NCBI GenBank assembly: GCA_944320955.1
Contig: CALUJL010000030.1
Location: forward strand, 1-64,000
Length of the DNA stretch: 64,000 bases
Source: an uncultured Bacteroidaceae bacterium
Lineage (GTDB): Bacteria; Bacteroidota; Bacteroidia; Bacteroidales; Bacteroidaceae
Direction: 5' to 3'
The position numbers and the translations under genes are program-made. Positions 18,083 to 25,851 of this stretch are shown piece by piece. Position 1 is the first letter of the stretch. Each line of letters starts with the position of its first letter. The notes below the pieces were generated by a model. The model was not told the origin of the DNA and did not search any database. It was given only the letters and a program-made list of their open reading frames with translations.

Positions 18083-20251
18083 TTAATTTGCCGCCTTGCC
18101 GGAAAAGTCGAAGAGGACGGCTCCCTCCCGTGCCAGGTCGGTGCAGGCTATGCCCCGCGCGCGGCATTCCCGGGCCAGCTGCTCCCGTGTCCGGGGGTAG
18201 AGGGAGGCGTCGAGCACCACGTGCCCCGCCTCCACTCCCTGCGGCAGCCGGCCGGGCGGGCGCCCGTCTCCGCGGGTAATCCAGAGGAAGTCTGCGCGCA
18301 GGGGTGCCCCCGGGCTGTCTGGCAGTTGCTCCCCGCCGTTCAGGCGGAGGAGCGTCTTTCCCTGCCAGCGGAGGAGGCACCGGGCGGGGTCGTAGGGCAG
18401 GGCGAGGGGTTGCGGACGGGGGAGGCGTATCTTGTCCCAGTAGCCTTGGAGCCGGCTGCGCAGGGCGGGGTATCCGGCGGCTGTGGTGTCTGTCCAGAGC
18501 CGCGGGGTTTCGTCCGGGGCAAAGCACTGTACGGCCGGGGCGGAGGGCATGGCGTAGAAGTAGAATCCCGCGCGTGGCGGCCGGAAGGCGAGGGTTTTTA
18601 TCGTTTCGCACGCCACCAGCGCCCCGAAGGCGAGCACCAGGGGGAGAAGGCGGCAGCGGCGCCGGTCCAGGGAAGCCTGCAGCGTGCGGAGGAAGACGAC
18701 GATGAAGACGCCCACGCAGCAGGCCTCCCACCAGGGTACGTACAGGCCTTTTATCACGGCCAGCGGCAGGGAATTGGTGAAAGCCACCAGCTCGTCCAGC
18801 AAAAGCAGCAGCCCGTTGAGCAAAAAGATGCAGCACTTTTCCAGAAAAGCGCAGGCGCTTCCGGCCAAAAGTTGCAGCCCTCCCGCGAAGATGATGCACT
18901 GGCAGAGGAAGACGGCGGGCAGGTTGGCCAGCAGGAACCACGTGGGAAAGGTGGAGAAGTGGCAGGCGATGAGCGGAAAGACGCCCAGCTGCGCGGCCAG
19001 GCATACGGCGGCCGAGCGCGCCACGGGGTCGAGCCGGGGGTGGCGGCGGCTGCGCAGGCGGGAAAAGAGGGGCTCGTTCCAGAGTAGGATGCCCGCCACG
19101 GCGGCAAAGGAGAGCTGGAACCCGACGTCGAACAGCCAGAGCGGATTCCACGCCAGCAGCCCCAGTGCCGCCGCGGCCAGCGTGTTCATCGGCCGGTGGC
19201 CGCGCCCCGAGAGCGTGGCCAGCACGAAAAGCGTGAGCCCGATGGCGGCACGGAGCACGGGCGGCGCCAGCCCGCACACGAAGGTGAAGCCCCACGCCGC
19301 CGCGAGGCCCGCGATTTGCTTCGTGTAGTAGAACCGCCAGGGAAAGACGAGGGCCAGCAGCCAGCGGGCCAGGGCGTAGACCAGCCCGACGTGCAGGCCG
19401 GAGACCACGAGGATGTGCCCGATGCCCGCATTCGAGTAGTCCTCCCGCTGCCGGCGCGTGAGCGATTCCTTGCTTCCCAGGGTCAGGGCGGCCAGTAGCC
19501 CGTAGTCTCCCGGGCGGGCGAAGCCGGCTTCCCGGTAGCGGTCGAGCAGCTTTTCGCGCAAGAGGCGGGCTTTTGCCTCCAAGCCCCGGGGCGGCAGCCG
19601 CAAGGGCAGGGCCTCCCAGCGGTGGGCGTAGCCCGTGGCGCCGATGCCGCGGGCGGAGAGGAAGAGGCGGTAGTCGAATTCTTCCGGATTGCCGTAGTTG
19701 CGCGGCGCGCTGAGGCGGGCTTTCAGCAAGAGGAGCTGCCCGGTCTGCAAAAGTGCGGTGTCGGGATTCGAGGGGTTGAGGTAGACGAGCGCTTTGCCCG
19801 CAGCGGGATGGAAGACGGGGGCAGCACCGGAGTCCCGTGCGGGGGAGTAGTAACCGCTGATCCGGGCCTCGCAACTCAGCGATCGGGCACGCCGCTCCGG
19901 GCGGTCGAGCAGGCAGGCGCGGTAGACGCGCTCTTCTCCGGGCCAGCCGGGGCAGCTCTTCTGCCAGCCGAGGCAGGCCATGCCCAGCCCTGCGGCAAAG
20001 GCGAGGGCCGCGGCCGCCAGGCCTCCCGTCCAGCGGTGGCGGAAGTCGAGGCGCAGGGTGCAGAGGAGTGCCGCGGCGGCGGCTGCGCCCAGGAGCAAGG
20101 CCGTGCGGAGCCCGGCCGGGAGGTGGGCGTATAAAAATAGCCGGCTTGCCAGAATGCCGGCCATGTAGGGGAGGAGTATCCGCAGGAGCGGAGCGCTATA
20201 GAGCAGCGAGTTCACGGATTGTCTCGATCGGATGCGGCGAGCGGAAGACAT
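18083..20251 (-). CDS. comEC: ComEC/Rec2-type DNA-uptake channel protein, with an internal repeat array
   Basis: ComEC is the inner-membrane channel for single-stranded DNA in natural transformation. Of 722 residues, the first about 60 are hydrophobic spans, followed by a soluble DUF4131-like domain (about 90-230). The Competence domain contains GIGHILVVSGLHVGLVYAL and many spans (about 270-520), and a soluble C-terminal part follows without a recognisable metallo-beta-lactamase HxHxDH motif. Residues about 458-478 (AGSACAFLEKCCIFLL) are encoded by the palindromic repeat, inside a membrane segment. The start at 20251 overlaps rpe by 56 bases; a GTG at 20215 would overlap by only 20 and is a reasonable alternative. 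Confidence 0.92.
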   Translation of the reverse strand: MSSARRIRSRQSVNSLLYSAPLLRILLPYMAGILASRLFLYAHLPAGLRTALLLGAAAAAALLCTLRLDFRHRWTGGLAAAALAFAAGLGMACLGWQKSCPGWPGEERVYRACLLDRPERRARSLSCEARISGYYSPARDSGAAPVFHPAAGKALVYLNPSNPDTALLQTGQLLLLKARLSAPRNYGNPEEFDYRLFLSARGIGATGYAHRWEALPLRLPPRGLEAKARLLREKLLDRYREAGFARPGDYGLLAALTLGSKESLTRRQREDYSNAGIGHILVVSGLHVGLVYALARWLLALVFPWRFYYTKQIAGLAAAWGFTFVCGLAPPVLRAAIGLTLFVLATLSGRGHRPMNTLAAAALGLLAWNPLWLFDVGFQLSFAAVAGILLWNEPLFSRLRSRRHPRLDPVARSAAVCLAAQLGVFPLIACHFSTFPTWFLLANLPAVFLCQCIIFAGGLQLLAGSACAFLEKCCIFLLNGLLLLLDELVAFTNSLPLAVIKGLYVPWWEACCVGVFIVVFLRTLQASLDRRRCRLLPLVLAFGALVACETIKTLAFRPPRAGFYFYAMPSAPAVQCFAPDETPRLWTDTTAAGYPALRSRLQGYWDKIRLPRPQPLALPYDPARCLLRWQGKTLLRLNGGEQLPDSPGAPLRADFLWITRGDGRPPGRLPQGVEAGHVVLDASLYPRTREQLARECRARGIACTDLAREGAVLFDFSGKAAN
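18818..18880. repeat. Palindromic-unit array R6, inside comEC
   Basis: Units with cores GATGCAGCAC, GCGCAGGCGC and GTTGCAGCCC, read as a Cys/Phe/Leu-rich hydrophobic stretch of ComEC. Confidence 0.75.
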
Positions 20252-20846
20252 AGCTGCCCGCCACGAGGATGTCGGCGCCGGCCTCCACGAGGCGCGGGGC
20301 GGTGATGGCGTTCACCCCGCCGTCCACTTCGATGAGCGCCCGCGAGCGGTTTTGCTCGATGAGGGTGCGGAGTTTTTCCACTTTCCGCAGCGTGCTCTCG
20401 ATAAACTGCTGCCCCCCGAAGCCGGGATTTACGGACATGAGGAGCACCATGTGCACCTCGCCTATGATTTCCTCCAGCAGGGAGACGGGCGTTGCGGGGT
20501 TGAGCGTGACGGCGGGCAGCATGCCGGCGTCGCGGATGGCCTGCACCGTGCGGTGCAGATGGGTGCAGGCTTCCCAGTGGACATTCATGACTTGTGCGCC
20601 GAGGGCCTTCACCTGGGGGATGAATTTCTCGGGCTGGACGATCATCAGATGCACGTCGAGAGGTTTCTTGCACAGCGGGGCGATGGAGCGGATTACGGGG
20701 AATCCGAACGAAATGTTCGGCACGAACACGCCGTCCATGATGTCCAGGTGCAGCATGGCGGCGTCGCTTTGGTTGATCATCTCTACTTCTTCTGCCAGAC
20801 GGGCGAAGTCGGCGGCCAGGAGGGAGGGGGCTATTTGTGTGCTCAT
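20196..20846 (-). CDS. rpe: Ribulose-phosphate 3-epimerase
   Basis: This cytoplasmic enzyme interconverts ribulose 5-phosphate and xylulose 5-phosphate in the pentose phosphate pathway. Its 216 residues are full length. Signatures are IAPSLLAADFARL at the N-terminus, LHLDIMDGVFVPNISFG (catalytic Asp), DVHLMIVQPE, MSVNPGFGGQQF, IEVDGGVN and ADILVAGSYVF, all expected of the TIM-barrel epimerase. The 3' end overlaps comEC, so the two are probably co-transcribed. Confidence 0.98.
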   Translation of the reverse strand: MSTQIAPSLLAADFARLAEEVEMINQSDAAMLHLDIMDGVFVPNISFGFPVIRSIAPLCKKPLDVHLMIVQPEKFIPQVKALGAQVMNVHWEACTHLHRTVQAIRDAGMLPAVTLNPATPVSLLEEIIGEVHMVLLMSVNPGFGGQQFIESTLRKVEKLRTLIEQNRSRALIEVDGGVNAITAPRLVEAGADILVAGSYVFRSPHPIETIRELAAL

Positions 20847-20885
20847 GGTAGGGGGGAGGGGAAAAAGGGTTGGGCCGGCAGCCGG

Positions 20886-21065
20886 TCAGTTGAGCATCAG
20901 TCCCTGCAAGCCTTCGGGCAGGCGGGAGTCGGCGTAGTAGCTGCGGGCAAAAAGGCGCAGGAATCTCAGCGTGGCTTCCTTGGGCCCCCGCGGACGGGAC
21001 TGCCGCTGCGGGCCGGACGGGGAGGGGGAAGTGGGGGGAAGGGGAGGGGTAGACGTTTTTTTCAT
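20886..21065 (-). CDS. Small conserved Bacteroidetes protein (59 residues)
   Basis: Starts MKKTSTPPLPPT, has a Pro/Ser/Arg-rich stretch to about residue 27, and ends with a conserved-looking amphipathic segment, TLRFLRLFARSYYADSRLPE, and GLQGLMLN. I recall short Bacteroidetes proteins ending in a similar pattern (FIRQFARAY followed by L..GL..N-type ends); their function is unknown. An ATG 6 bases upstream (MPM) is equally possible. It lies 39 bases upstream of rpe and could share its transcript. It is too short for secure assignment, but the C-terminal block argues that it is real. Confidence 0.6.
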   Translation of the reverse strand: MKKTSTPPLPPTSPSPSGPQRQSRPRGPKEATLRFLRLFARSYYADSRLPEGLQGLMLN

Positions 21066-21180
21066 AGGCATATATATAAAAAGGTGGCGCGTTCTAATTG
21101 AGAAACGCGCCAACCCTTGTGTTTAGTATGCCGTGGGCGGAAATAAAATCGTATCCCGTCTTTTTCCCTCCGGGTGCGGC

Positions 21181-21774
21181 TCAGTCGAGGGTCAGGATGA
21201 GCTTCTTTTCCTGTGCGATGCGGCGCAGGTTGAGGATGGCGTAGCGCATGCGCCCCAGGGCGGTGTTGATGCTGACGCCCGTCTGCTTGGAAATTTCCTT
21301 GAAGCTAAGCCCTTTGTAGAAACGCATCTGCACGACTTCGCGCTGGTTCTCGGGCAAAAGCTCGACCATGCGGCACACGTCGGCATGAATCTGGCTCAAA
21401 ACCATGCGATCCTCTACGTTTCCGTCGGCAAGGCGGCTGTTGTTGAGCAAATCACGGTCGTCCACGTCGTTGGAGACGGTGTTTTCGTAGCGTTCCTGGC
21501 GGAAGTTGTCGATAATCATGTTGTGCGCGATGCGCGTAAGCCAGGAGATAAATTTCCCGTTCTCCGTATATCTTTGCTGTTTGATGGTCGTAATTGCCTT
21601 AACGAAGGTCTCTTGGAAGATATCCTCCGTGAGCTCTTCGTTTTTCACGAAGTAGAAGATATAGGAATACAGCCTGCTCTGGTAGCGTTCGAGTATGACG
21701 TCGAAGGCTTTGTTCTCGCCGTTTGCATAACGCCGCACCAACTCTTCGTCGGAAAGGCTCTTGAGTGTGTCCAT
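21181..21774 (-). CDS. RNA polymerase sigma-70 family factor (ECF-like, conserved Bacteroidetes type)
   Basis: 197 residues from MDTLKSLSDEELV. Region 2 (about 20-90) includes NKAFDVILERYQSRLYSYI, EDIFQETFVKAI and FISWLTRIAHNMIIDNFR; region 4 (about 140-190) includes LPENQREVVQMRFYKGLSF and the helix-turn-helix SFKEISKQTGVSINTALGRM. No anti-sigma gene is adjacent, which fits a constitutively present Bacteroidetes sigma of this group rather than a SusC-linked ECF. The start at 21774 was chosen over 21876 because the extra 34 residues are low-complexity. Upstream, TTAATTTG near 21880 resembles a -7 box with one mismatch. Confidence 0.93.
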   Translation of the reverse strand: MDTLKSLSDEELVRRYANGENKAFDVILERYQSRLYSYIFYFVKNEELTEDIFQETFVKAITTIKQQRYTENGKFISWLTRIAHNMIIDNFRQERYENTVSNDVDDRDLLNNSRLADGNVEDRMVLSQIHADVCRMVELLPENQREVVQMRFYKGLSFKEISKQTGVSINTALGRMRYAILNLRRIAQEKKLILTLD

Positions 21775-21942
21775 AGGTTTAGTCCTTTGATTCGTAAGCG
21801 TAGAGTTTGTCGATAGGCTGTTGCGGTGCTTGTCGGTACGTGATACGGTTTGATTCTTTGTTTTTTGCGAGGGCAAATTAAATGAATCCTTCGCAAAAAA
21901 GCAAGGGGTGCTGCACTTTTTTCAAAAAAAAGCCCGTTCTGC

Positions 21943-21973
21943 TTTGGAGTATGGGGGAAAGTCCTTATCTTTG
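21943..21973 (+). promoter_or_regulatory. Promoter of tRNA-Thr
   Basis: TTTG at 21943-21946, a 19-base spacer and TATCTTTG at 21966-21973 are a perfect Bacteroides -33/-7 promoter. The tRNA begins 110 bases downstream; most of that leader is array R7. Confidence 0.75.
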
Positions 21974-21979
21974 CACCGC

Positions 21980-22077
21980 TTTTCAGAAAAAGCCTGCATG
22001 TTTTCGGAAAAAGTGCCTGCACTTTTCAGGAAAAGCGGCAGCGCTTTTCGGCAAAAGCGCCGCTCCTTTCGGGAGAA
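21980..22077. repeat. Palindromic-unit array R7 in the tRNA-Thr leader
   Basis: Four units between a consensus promoter and the tRNA 5' end at 22084, so the array must be part of the primary transcript removed during 5' maturation. Confidence 0.85.
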
Positions 22078-22083
22078 GTCCTT

Positions 22084-22159
<76 letters not shown>

Positions 22160-22171
22160 AAGGTGGGCGAT

Positions 22172-22229
22172 GGCGGGCTGCAAGTTTCTGCTGCATCAGT
22201 GGCGAAACGGCGCAGCCCGCCTCTTTTTT
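22172..22229 (+). terminator. Terminator of tRNA-Thr
   Basis: GGCGGGCTGC at 22172-22181 pairs perfectly with GCAGCCCGCC at 22212-22221, followed by TCTTTTTTG. It lies 13 bases after the tRNA. Confidence 0.85.
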
Positions 22230-22309
22230 GTCCCTGTGCGTCCGCGGTTTCCCCGTTCCCCGCCGCCCGGCGGGGCGGGAGGGAAGTTATTATTAAGGTA
22301 TGGGCGGAG

Positions 22310-24025
22310 TCAGGGATTGGCCGTCTCTTTTCGTTCGGAGCCGGTCGCGATGGAGTCGATGCGGTAGCCCTTTTCGTCTCGGACGAGGCGGAGGCTCACG
22401 AAAAATGTACTGCCGGAGAATTTCTTGTGCGGCAGGAGGAGCCGGTAGGTGAGCTCGTCTTGGCGGACGAGGCGCAGGCCTTGCTGCCAGGCGCGCTCGA
22501 AATAGTATCCGTCGAGCAGCAAATCGTAACCCTCGAAGAGGTCGCTCATCGGAGCCTCGGGGGCTTGGCGCCACTGTTCCTGTGCATTTTCCGTAAGATA
22601 CAGTGCCCGCAGCGAGTCGGCATAGGCTTTCGGGGCGGTCTGCAGGCTGCAATAGCCCGAGGTGTAGGCCTGGTAGAATGTGCGCAGGAACTCTTCGGGC
22701 GAGGCCTGGCTGATTTCCACATGCGGCGGCTGCTCGAAGAAGACCGAGTCGCCGTACTTCGGTTCTTCATAGGGAGGGGTAAAGTAGTCGATCCGCGGGC
22801 GTTCACCCCGTTCGGGGGTCAGGTGGATGGCTATTTCCACAGGGCTGCCGTCGGCCACTTCCTCTTCTTTCCACCAGTAGCGCACGCGGTACCAGCGTTT
22901 GCCCATGGGCTCCACCCGCAGCGTGCGCAGCATTCCTTCTGAATATTCCTGCGCTATCGTCAGGGGGACGTAGTCTCCCATTCCTTCATCCCATATCCTT
23001 TTCACGCGGTCTTGCATGACTTTTGTCAGGTAGTGCTTCTCCAGCGAGTCACGGGTACGGCGGTATCGTTGTTTGGCCGTGTCGGAGTAGCCGTAACTCA
23101 GCTCGTTCCGGAGATATGTGTCGTAGAACCGCTCCACGAGGCGCAGCCCGCGCTTGGTCTGGAGCGAGGCGGTGTCGTAGGAGGTGCGGAGGCGGTCGAT
23201 GCGCAGGCTGCCGCCGGCGGGGGCGAGGGCCACGCAGAGGTGTTCGGCGCGGTGGGGAAAGTGGACTTCGAAGAGGCGCTCGTCCAGAGAGTCGATGCGG
23301 ATTTGGGAAATGTCGGGGCGGTCGCAGTCGAAACCGGCCAGCAACGGGTCGTAACCGCGGTATCCGTCATAGCGTTGGGCTGCCACTTCGCGGTCGAAGT
23401 CAGCCCGCGCCGCCTCGCTCAGCCAGGCTTTCCGCAGCGTGGCCGCCCGCTTTTCGGCCCCGGGCTGCAGGGTGGCGAAGAGGGCGGCGTAGGTCTGGAC
23501 GAAACTGCGCAGGAAGTCGGCCGGCGCCGCTCCCGGGCGTACGGAATAGGGGCTCTCGCCGGGGCGGAAGAAGAGCGTGTCGGAGCTGGCCGCGCCGTAG
23601 TAGTAGGGTGTGACGTAGGCCACGCGCCAAGTCTCGCCTTCTTGTTCCAGACGGACGGGGATGCGCTCTTCGCCGCCGCCCGGGTGCCACTGCCAGCTGA
23701 CCTCGTACCACTCGTCCTGCAGCGGGCTTGTCCGGAGCGTTTGCAGGGCGTGTTCCGTGAAATCTTGCGCCCGGAGCAGCGGGTCGCTGTCGGCGTTCAT
23801 CCTCATTCGCCATGCCTTTTCGTAGAAAGCCGCCGTGGCGTGGTGGTGCAGGAGGGAGTCGTCTTGCCCGTCCGCGGTGTTCAGGAATTCCGTGGCGTAG
23901 GTGCGGTAGAAGGAAAGTAGGAAGTCGGCCCCTTCCCGGGGGCTGGGCTTTCCGTCGCAGGTGGCAAGCAGGAGGGTGAGGAGTGCGGCCGCCAGGGCGG
24001 CGCGGCTGAGGGGGGAGTGGGCCAT
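22310..24025 (-). CDS. Exported (possibly lipo-) protein with three DUF3828-like modules
   Basis: 571 residues. The N-terminal hydrophobic segment ALAAALLTLLLATC ends in a possible but weak lipobox (Thr before Cys23). Three related modules follow, each starting with the same pattern: FLLSFYRTYATEFLNTADGQ near 35, FLRSFVQTYAALFATLQPGA near 195 and FLRTFYQAYTSGYCSLQTAP near 430. Each module ends with a beta segment such as WYEVSWQW or LYEVHFPH-like. This resembles DUF3828-type exported proteins, from pattern recognition only. A paralog with two modules lies at 50609-51496. The start at 24025 was chosen for the signal peptide. A TATATTTG box lies at 24075-24068. Confidence 0.75.
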   Translation of the reverse strand: MAHSPLSRAALAAALLTLLLATCDGKPSPREGADFLLSFYRTYATEFLNTADGQDDSLLHHHATAAFYEKAWRMRMNADSDPLLRAQDFTEHALQTLRTSPLQDEWYEVSWQWHPGGGEERIPVRLEQEGETWRVAYVTPYYYGAASSDTLFFRPGESPYSVRPGAAPADFLRSFVQTYAALFATLQPGAEKRAATLRKAWLSEAARADFDREVAAQRYDGYRGYDPLLAGFDCDRPDISQIRIDSLDERLFEVHFPHRAEHLCVALAPAGGSLRIDRLRTSYDTASLQTKRGLRLVERFYDTYLRNELSYGYSDTAKQRYRRTRDSLEKHYLTKVMQDRVKRIWDEGMGDYVPLTIAQEYSEGMLRTLRVEPMGKRWYRVRYWWKEEEVADGSPVEIAIHLTPERGERPRIDYFTPPYEEPKYGDSVFFEQPPHVEISQASPEEFLRTFYQAYTSGYCSLQTAPKAYADSLRALYLTENAQEQWRQAPEAPMSDLFEGYDLLLDGYYFERAWQQGLRLVRQDELTYRLLLPHKKFSGSTFFVSLRLVRDEKGYRIDSIATGSERKETANP

Positions 24026-24067
24026 GGCGTAGCGTTTTTGGGCGGCAGGAGGCCGCGGTTCCGGAGG

Positions 24068-24075
24068 CAAATATA
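24068..24075 (-). promoter_or_regulatory. Bacteroidetes-type -7 box
   Basis: The minus strand reads TATATTTG about 43 bases before the ATG at 24025. No clear -33 element. Confidence 0.5.
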
Positions 24076-24127
24076 GGCCTTTTTTCCAGAAGTCTGGCGG
24101 CTTTCGGTTTCCGGTCTGCCTCTTTCG

Positions 24128-24240
24128 GCCGGAAGGTGCAGGACTTTCGCCCAAAAGTGCAGGCGCTTTTCCGGAAAACATGCAGCGCTTTTTGCCCGCG
24201 GCGGCAGCACTTTTTGCTCCCGGCGGCAGCGCTCCTTTCC
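24128..24240. repeat. Palindromic-unit array R8
   Basis: About five units filling the gap between the asparagine-synthase-like gene (stop at 24256) and the promoter of the DUF3828-like gene, in the presumed 3' untranslated region of the long envelope operon. Confidence 0.85.
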
Positions 24241-24255
24241 CGCCCGTGCGGCGGC

Positions 24256-25851
24256 TCAGGGCCGGCGGAGCAAGGAGAGGTAGCAGATGGCTTTCTGCCC
24301 GGTGCTCTCCGGGCGGCAGGCGCGGAGGAAAGGGGCGCTGTCGCTGCGGTCGAACGGCAGGGCGGCTATGAATTCGGCCACGTGGTCCAGGGCCGAAGGG
24401 TTAGGGGGGAAGCGGTAGAGTCCCCGTCGTTGGAGGAAGAACTTGAGCAGGAAATGGCTGTCGTGGCTGCCCCACCGGCCCAATGCGCGGGCGAGCGGCG
24501 AGGGGTGTGCCGCGGGTTTGGGGAAATCCACCCCGCACGGCGCGAAAAAGCAGGTGCGCATGAAGCGGTTGTAGAGGGCGGAACCGGCCCGTTGCTGCCC
24601 GGGGATGGACTCCCAGAAGCGGGCATATTCGTCGTCCCACAGGGGCACGTACCAGTCGAGGCCGTGGAATTCGTAGGCGCGTACGCCGTTTACTATGAAA
24701 TTGGCCTGGCGGGCGCGCTTGGCCCACTCGTAGAATGCGGCAAAGCGCCCGGCCTCGTCGCGCGGGGCGTAGGTGGCCTGCAGGTATTCTGCCAGGTCGC
24801 GGAGCACTTGCCGCTTATGGCGGGGGCGGAGCACGTTGGCATCGTAGTATTTCTCGTAGAGGCAGTGCGGCAAGGCCTTGCCGCCGATGTGGCGGGGGAA
24901 GTGGCCTCCGCCCAGAAAGTCGCCGGTATGTCCCGGGAGCACTACCGACTCGGGACTGATGCGGCGGCGTTCTTTCAGTTCCCTTACGGCCAGGAAGTCC
25001 TGCAAGTGCGCCACGGCGTTGAGATTGCCCCCGTAGAGCAGGTAGCGGGTGAAGTCGGGGCTGTCGACCACGGCGTGCCATTTTGCGGCGTCGTACTCCA
25101 CATAGTGCCAGCCGAAGCCCAGTTTCCGCGCCACGCGCCGGGCGGTTTCCACCTCGGGGCTGCCTTTTATGCCGTAGGTGAAGCACTCGGTGCGGTCCAG
25201 CCCGAGGGTTTTGCACAGGCAGGCCACGAGGCGCGAGTCGTAGCCTCCGCTGAGGGGGATGAGCGCCGGGCGGCCGTGCAGGAAGCGCTCCAGTCTCTGC
25301 CCCGCGCGCAGCAGGCATTGGCGGGCGCCCTGCATGATTTCGTCGGGAGATGCGGCGCTTTCCGGGAAAAGTGCCTGCGCTTTTCCCGGAAAGCGCTGCA
25401 CCTTTTCCGGGCCGAGGCGCACCGCGCTGCCGGCTTCGACGGTCTTGCAGTGGAGATACAAGGTGCGGTGGTCGAAGAGGTAGCCCGCGGCCAGGAAGTG
25501 GGGAAGCACACGCCTGTCGAGCGTGGCATCGGGGATGTGCTCGCGCACGTACTCGCCCCGGTCGCATACGGTGAAGCCCTCCCCGTCCGCATAGTAGAAG
25601 AGCGGAAAGCTCTTCAGCTTGTCGGCAATGAGCCACGTCTCCCGGCCTTTCTTCAGGATGAGTGCGAAGTGCCCGTTGAGCTTTTCGAGCTGCGCGCCGG
25701 GGTCGGGGGACGAAAGTGCCTGCCGGGCGTAGCCGATGAGTGCCTCGCCTGCCAGCAAGTCTTGCCCGGCGAAGGCATAGCCCCGTGCGTAGCCTTCGGG
25801 AGTGGCTGTCCACGGGTGGAGGGACGGAGCGGAGAGTTGTATGTTCACCAT
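24256..25851 (-). CDS. Asparagine-synthase-like protein without the glutaminase cysteine, with an internal repeat array
   Basis: 531 residues. The N-terminal about 140 follow the fold order of class II glutamine amidotransferases (LEKLNGHFALILKKG, DRGEYVREHIPDA) but begin MVNIQLSA, without the Cys2 nucleophile, so ammonia cannot come from this domain. The C-terminal half has the ATP-pyrophosphatase signature LIPLSGGYDSRLVACLC followed by VLPGHTGDFLGGGHF. Enzymes of this kind amidate or adenylate diverse substrates; the substrate is unknown. Residues about 147-168 ([18 protein letters not shown]) between the two domains are encoded by a palindromic-repeat array. It overlaps the flippase gene by 7 bases, so a role in a surface glycan is plausible but inferred. 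Confidence 0.83.
   Translation of the reverse strand: MVNIQLSAPSLHPWTATPEGYARGYAFAGQDLLAGEALIGYARQALSSPDPGAQLEKLNGHFALILKKGRETWLIADKLKSFPLFYYADGEGFTVCDRGEYVREHIPDATLDRRVLPHFLAAGYLFDHRTLYLHCKTVEAGSAVRLGPEKVQRFPGKAQALFPESAASPDEIMQGARQCLLRAGQRLERFLHGRPALIPLSGGYDSRLVACLCKTLGLDRTECFTYGIKGSPEVETARRVARKLGFGWHYVEYDAAKWHAVVDSPDFTRYLLYGGNLNAVAHLQDFLAVRELKERRRISPESVVLPGHTGDFLGGGHFPRHIGGKALPHCLYEKYYDANVLRPRHKRQVLRDLAEYLQATYAPRDEAGRFAAFYEWAKRARQANFIVNGVRAYEFHGLDWYVPLWDDEYARFWESIPGQQRAGSALYNRFMRTCFFAPCGVDFPKPAAHPSPLARALGRWGSHDSHFLLKFFLQRRGLYRFPPNPSALDHVAEFIAALPFDRSDSAPFLRACRPESTGQKAICYLSLLRRP
25348..25412. repeat. Palindromic-unit array R9, inside the asparagine-synthase-like gene
   Basis: Three units in frame at the junction between the amidotransferase-like and synthetase domains. 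Confidence 0.8.

Noticed and set aside
17358-19874. The upstream extension of the adenosyltransferase frame across comEC
   Set aside because: Only the last 188 codons match a protein family; the extension overlaps comEC in another frame.
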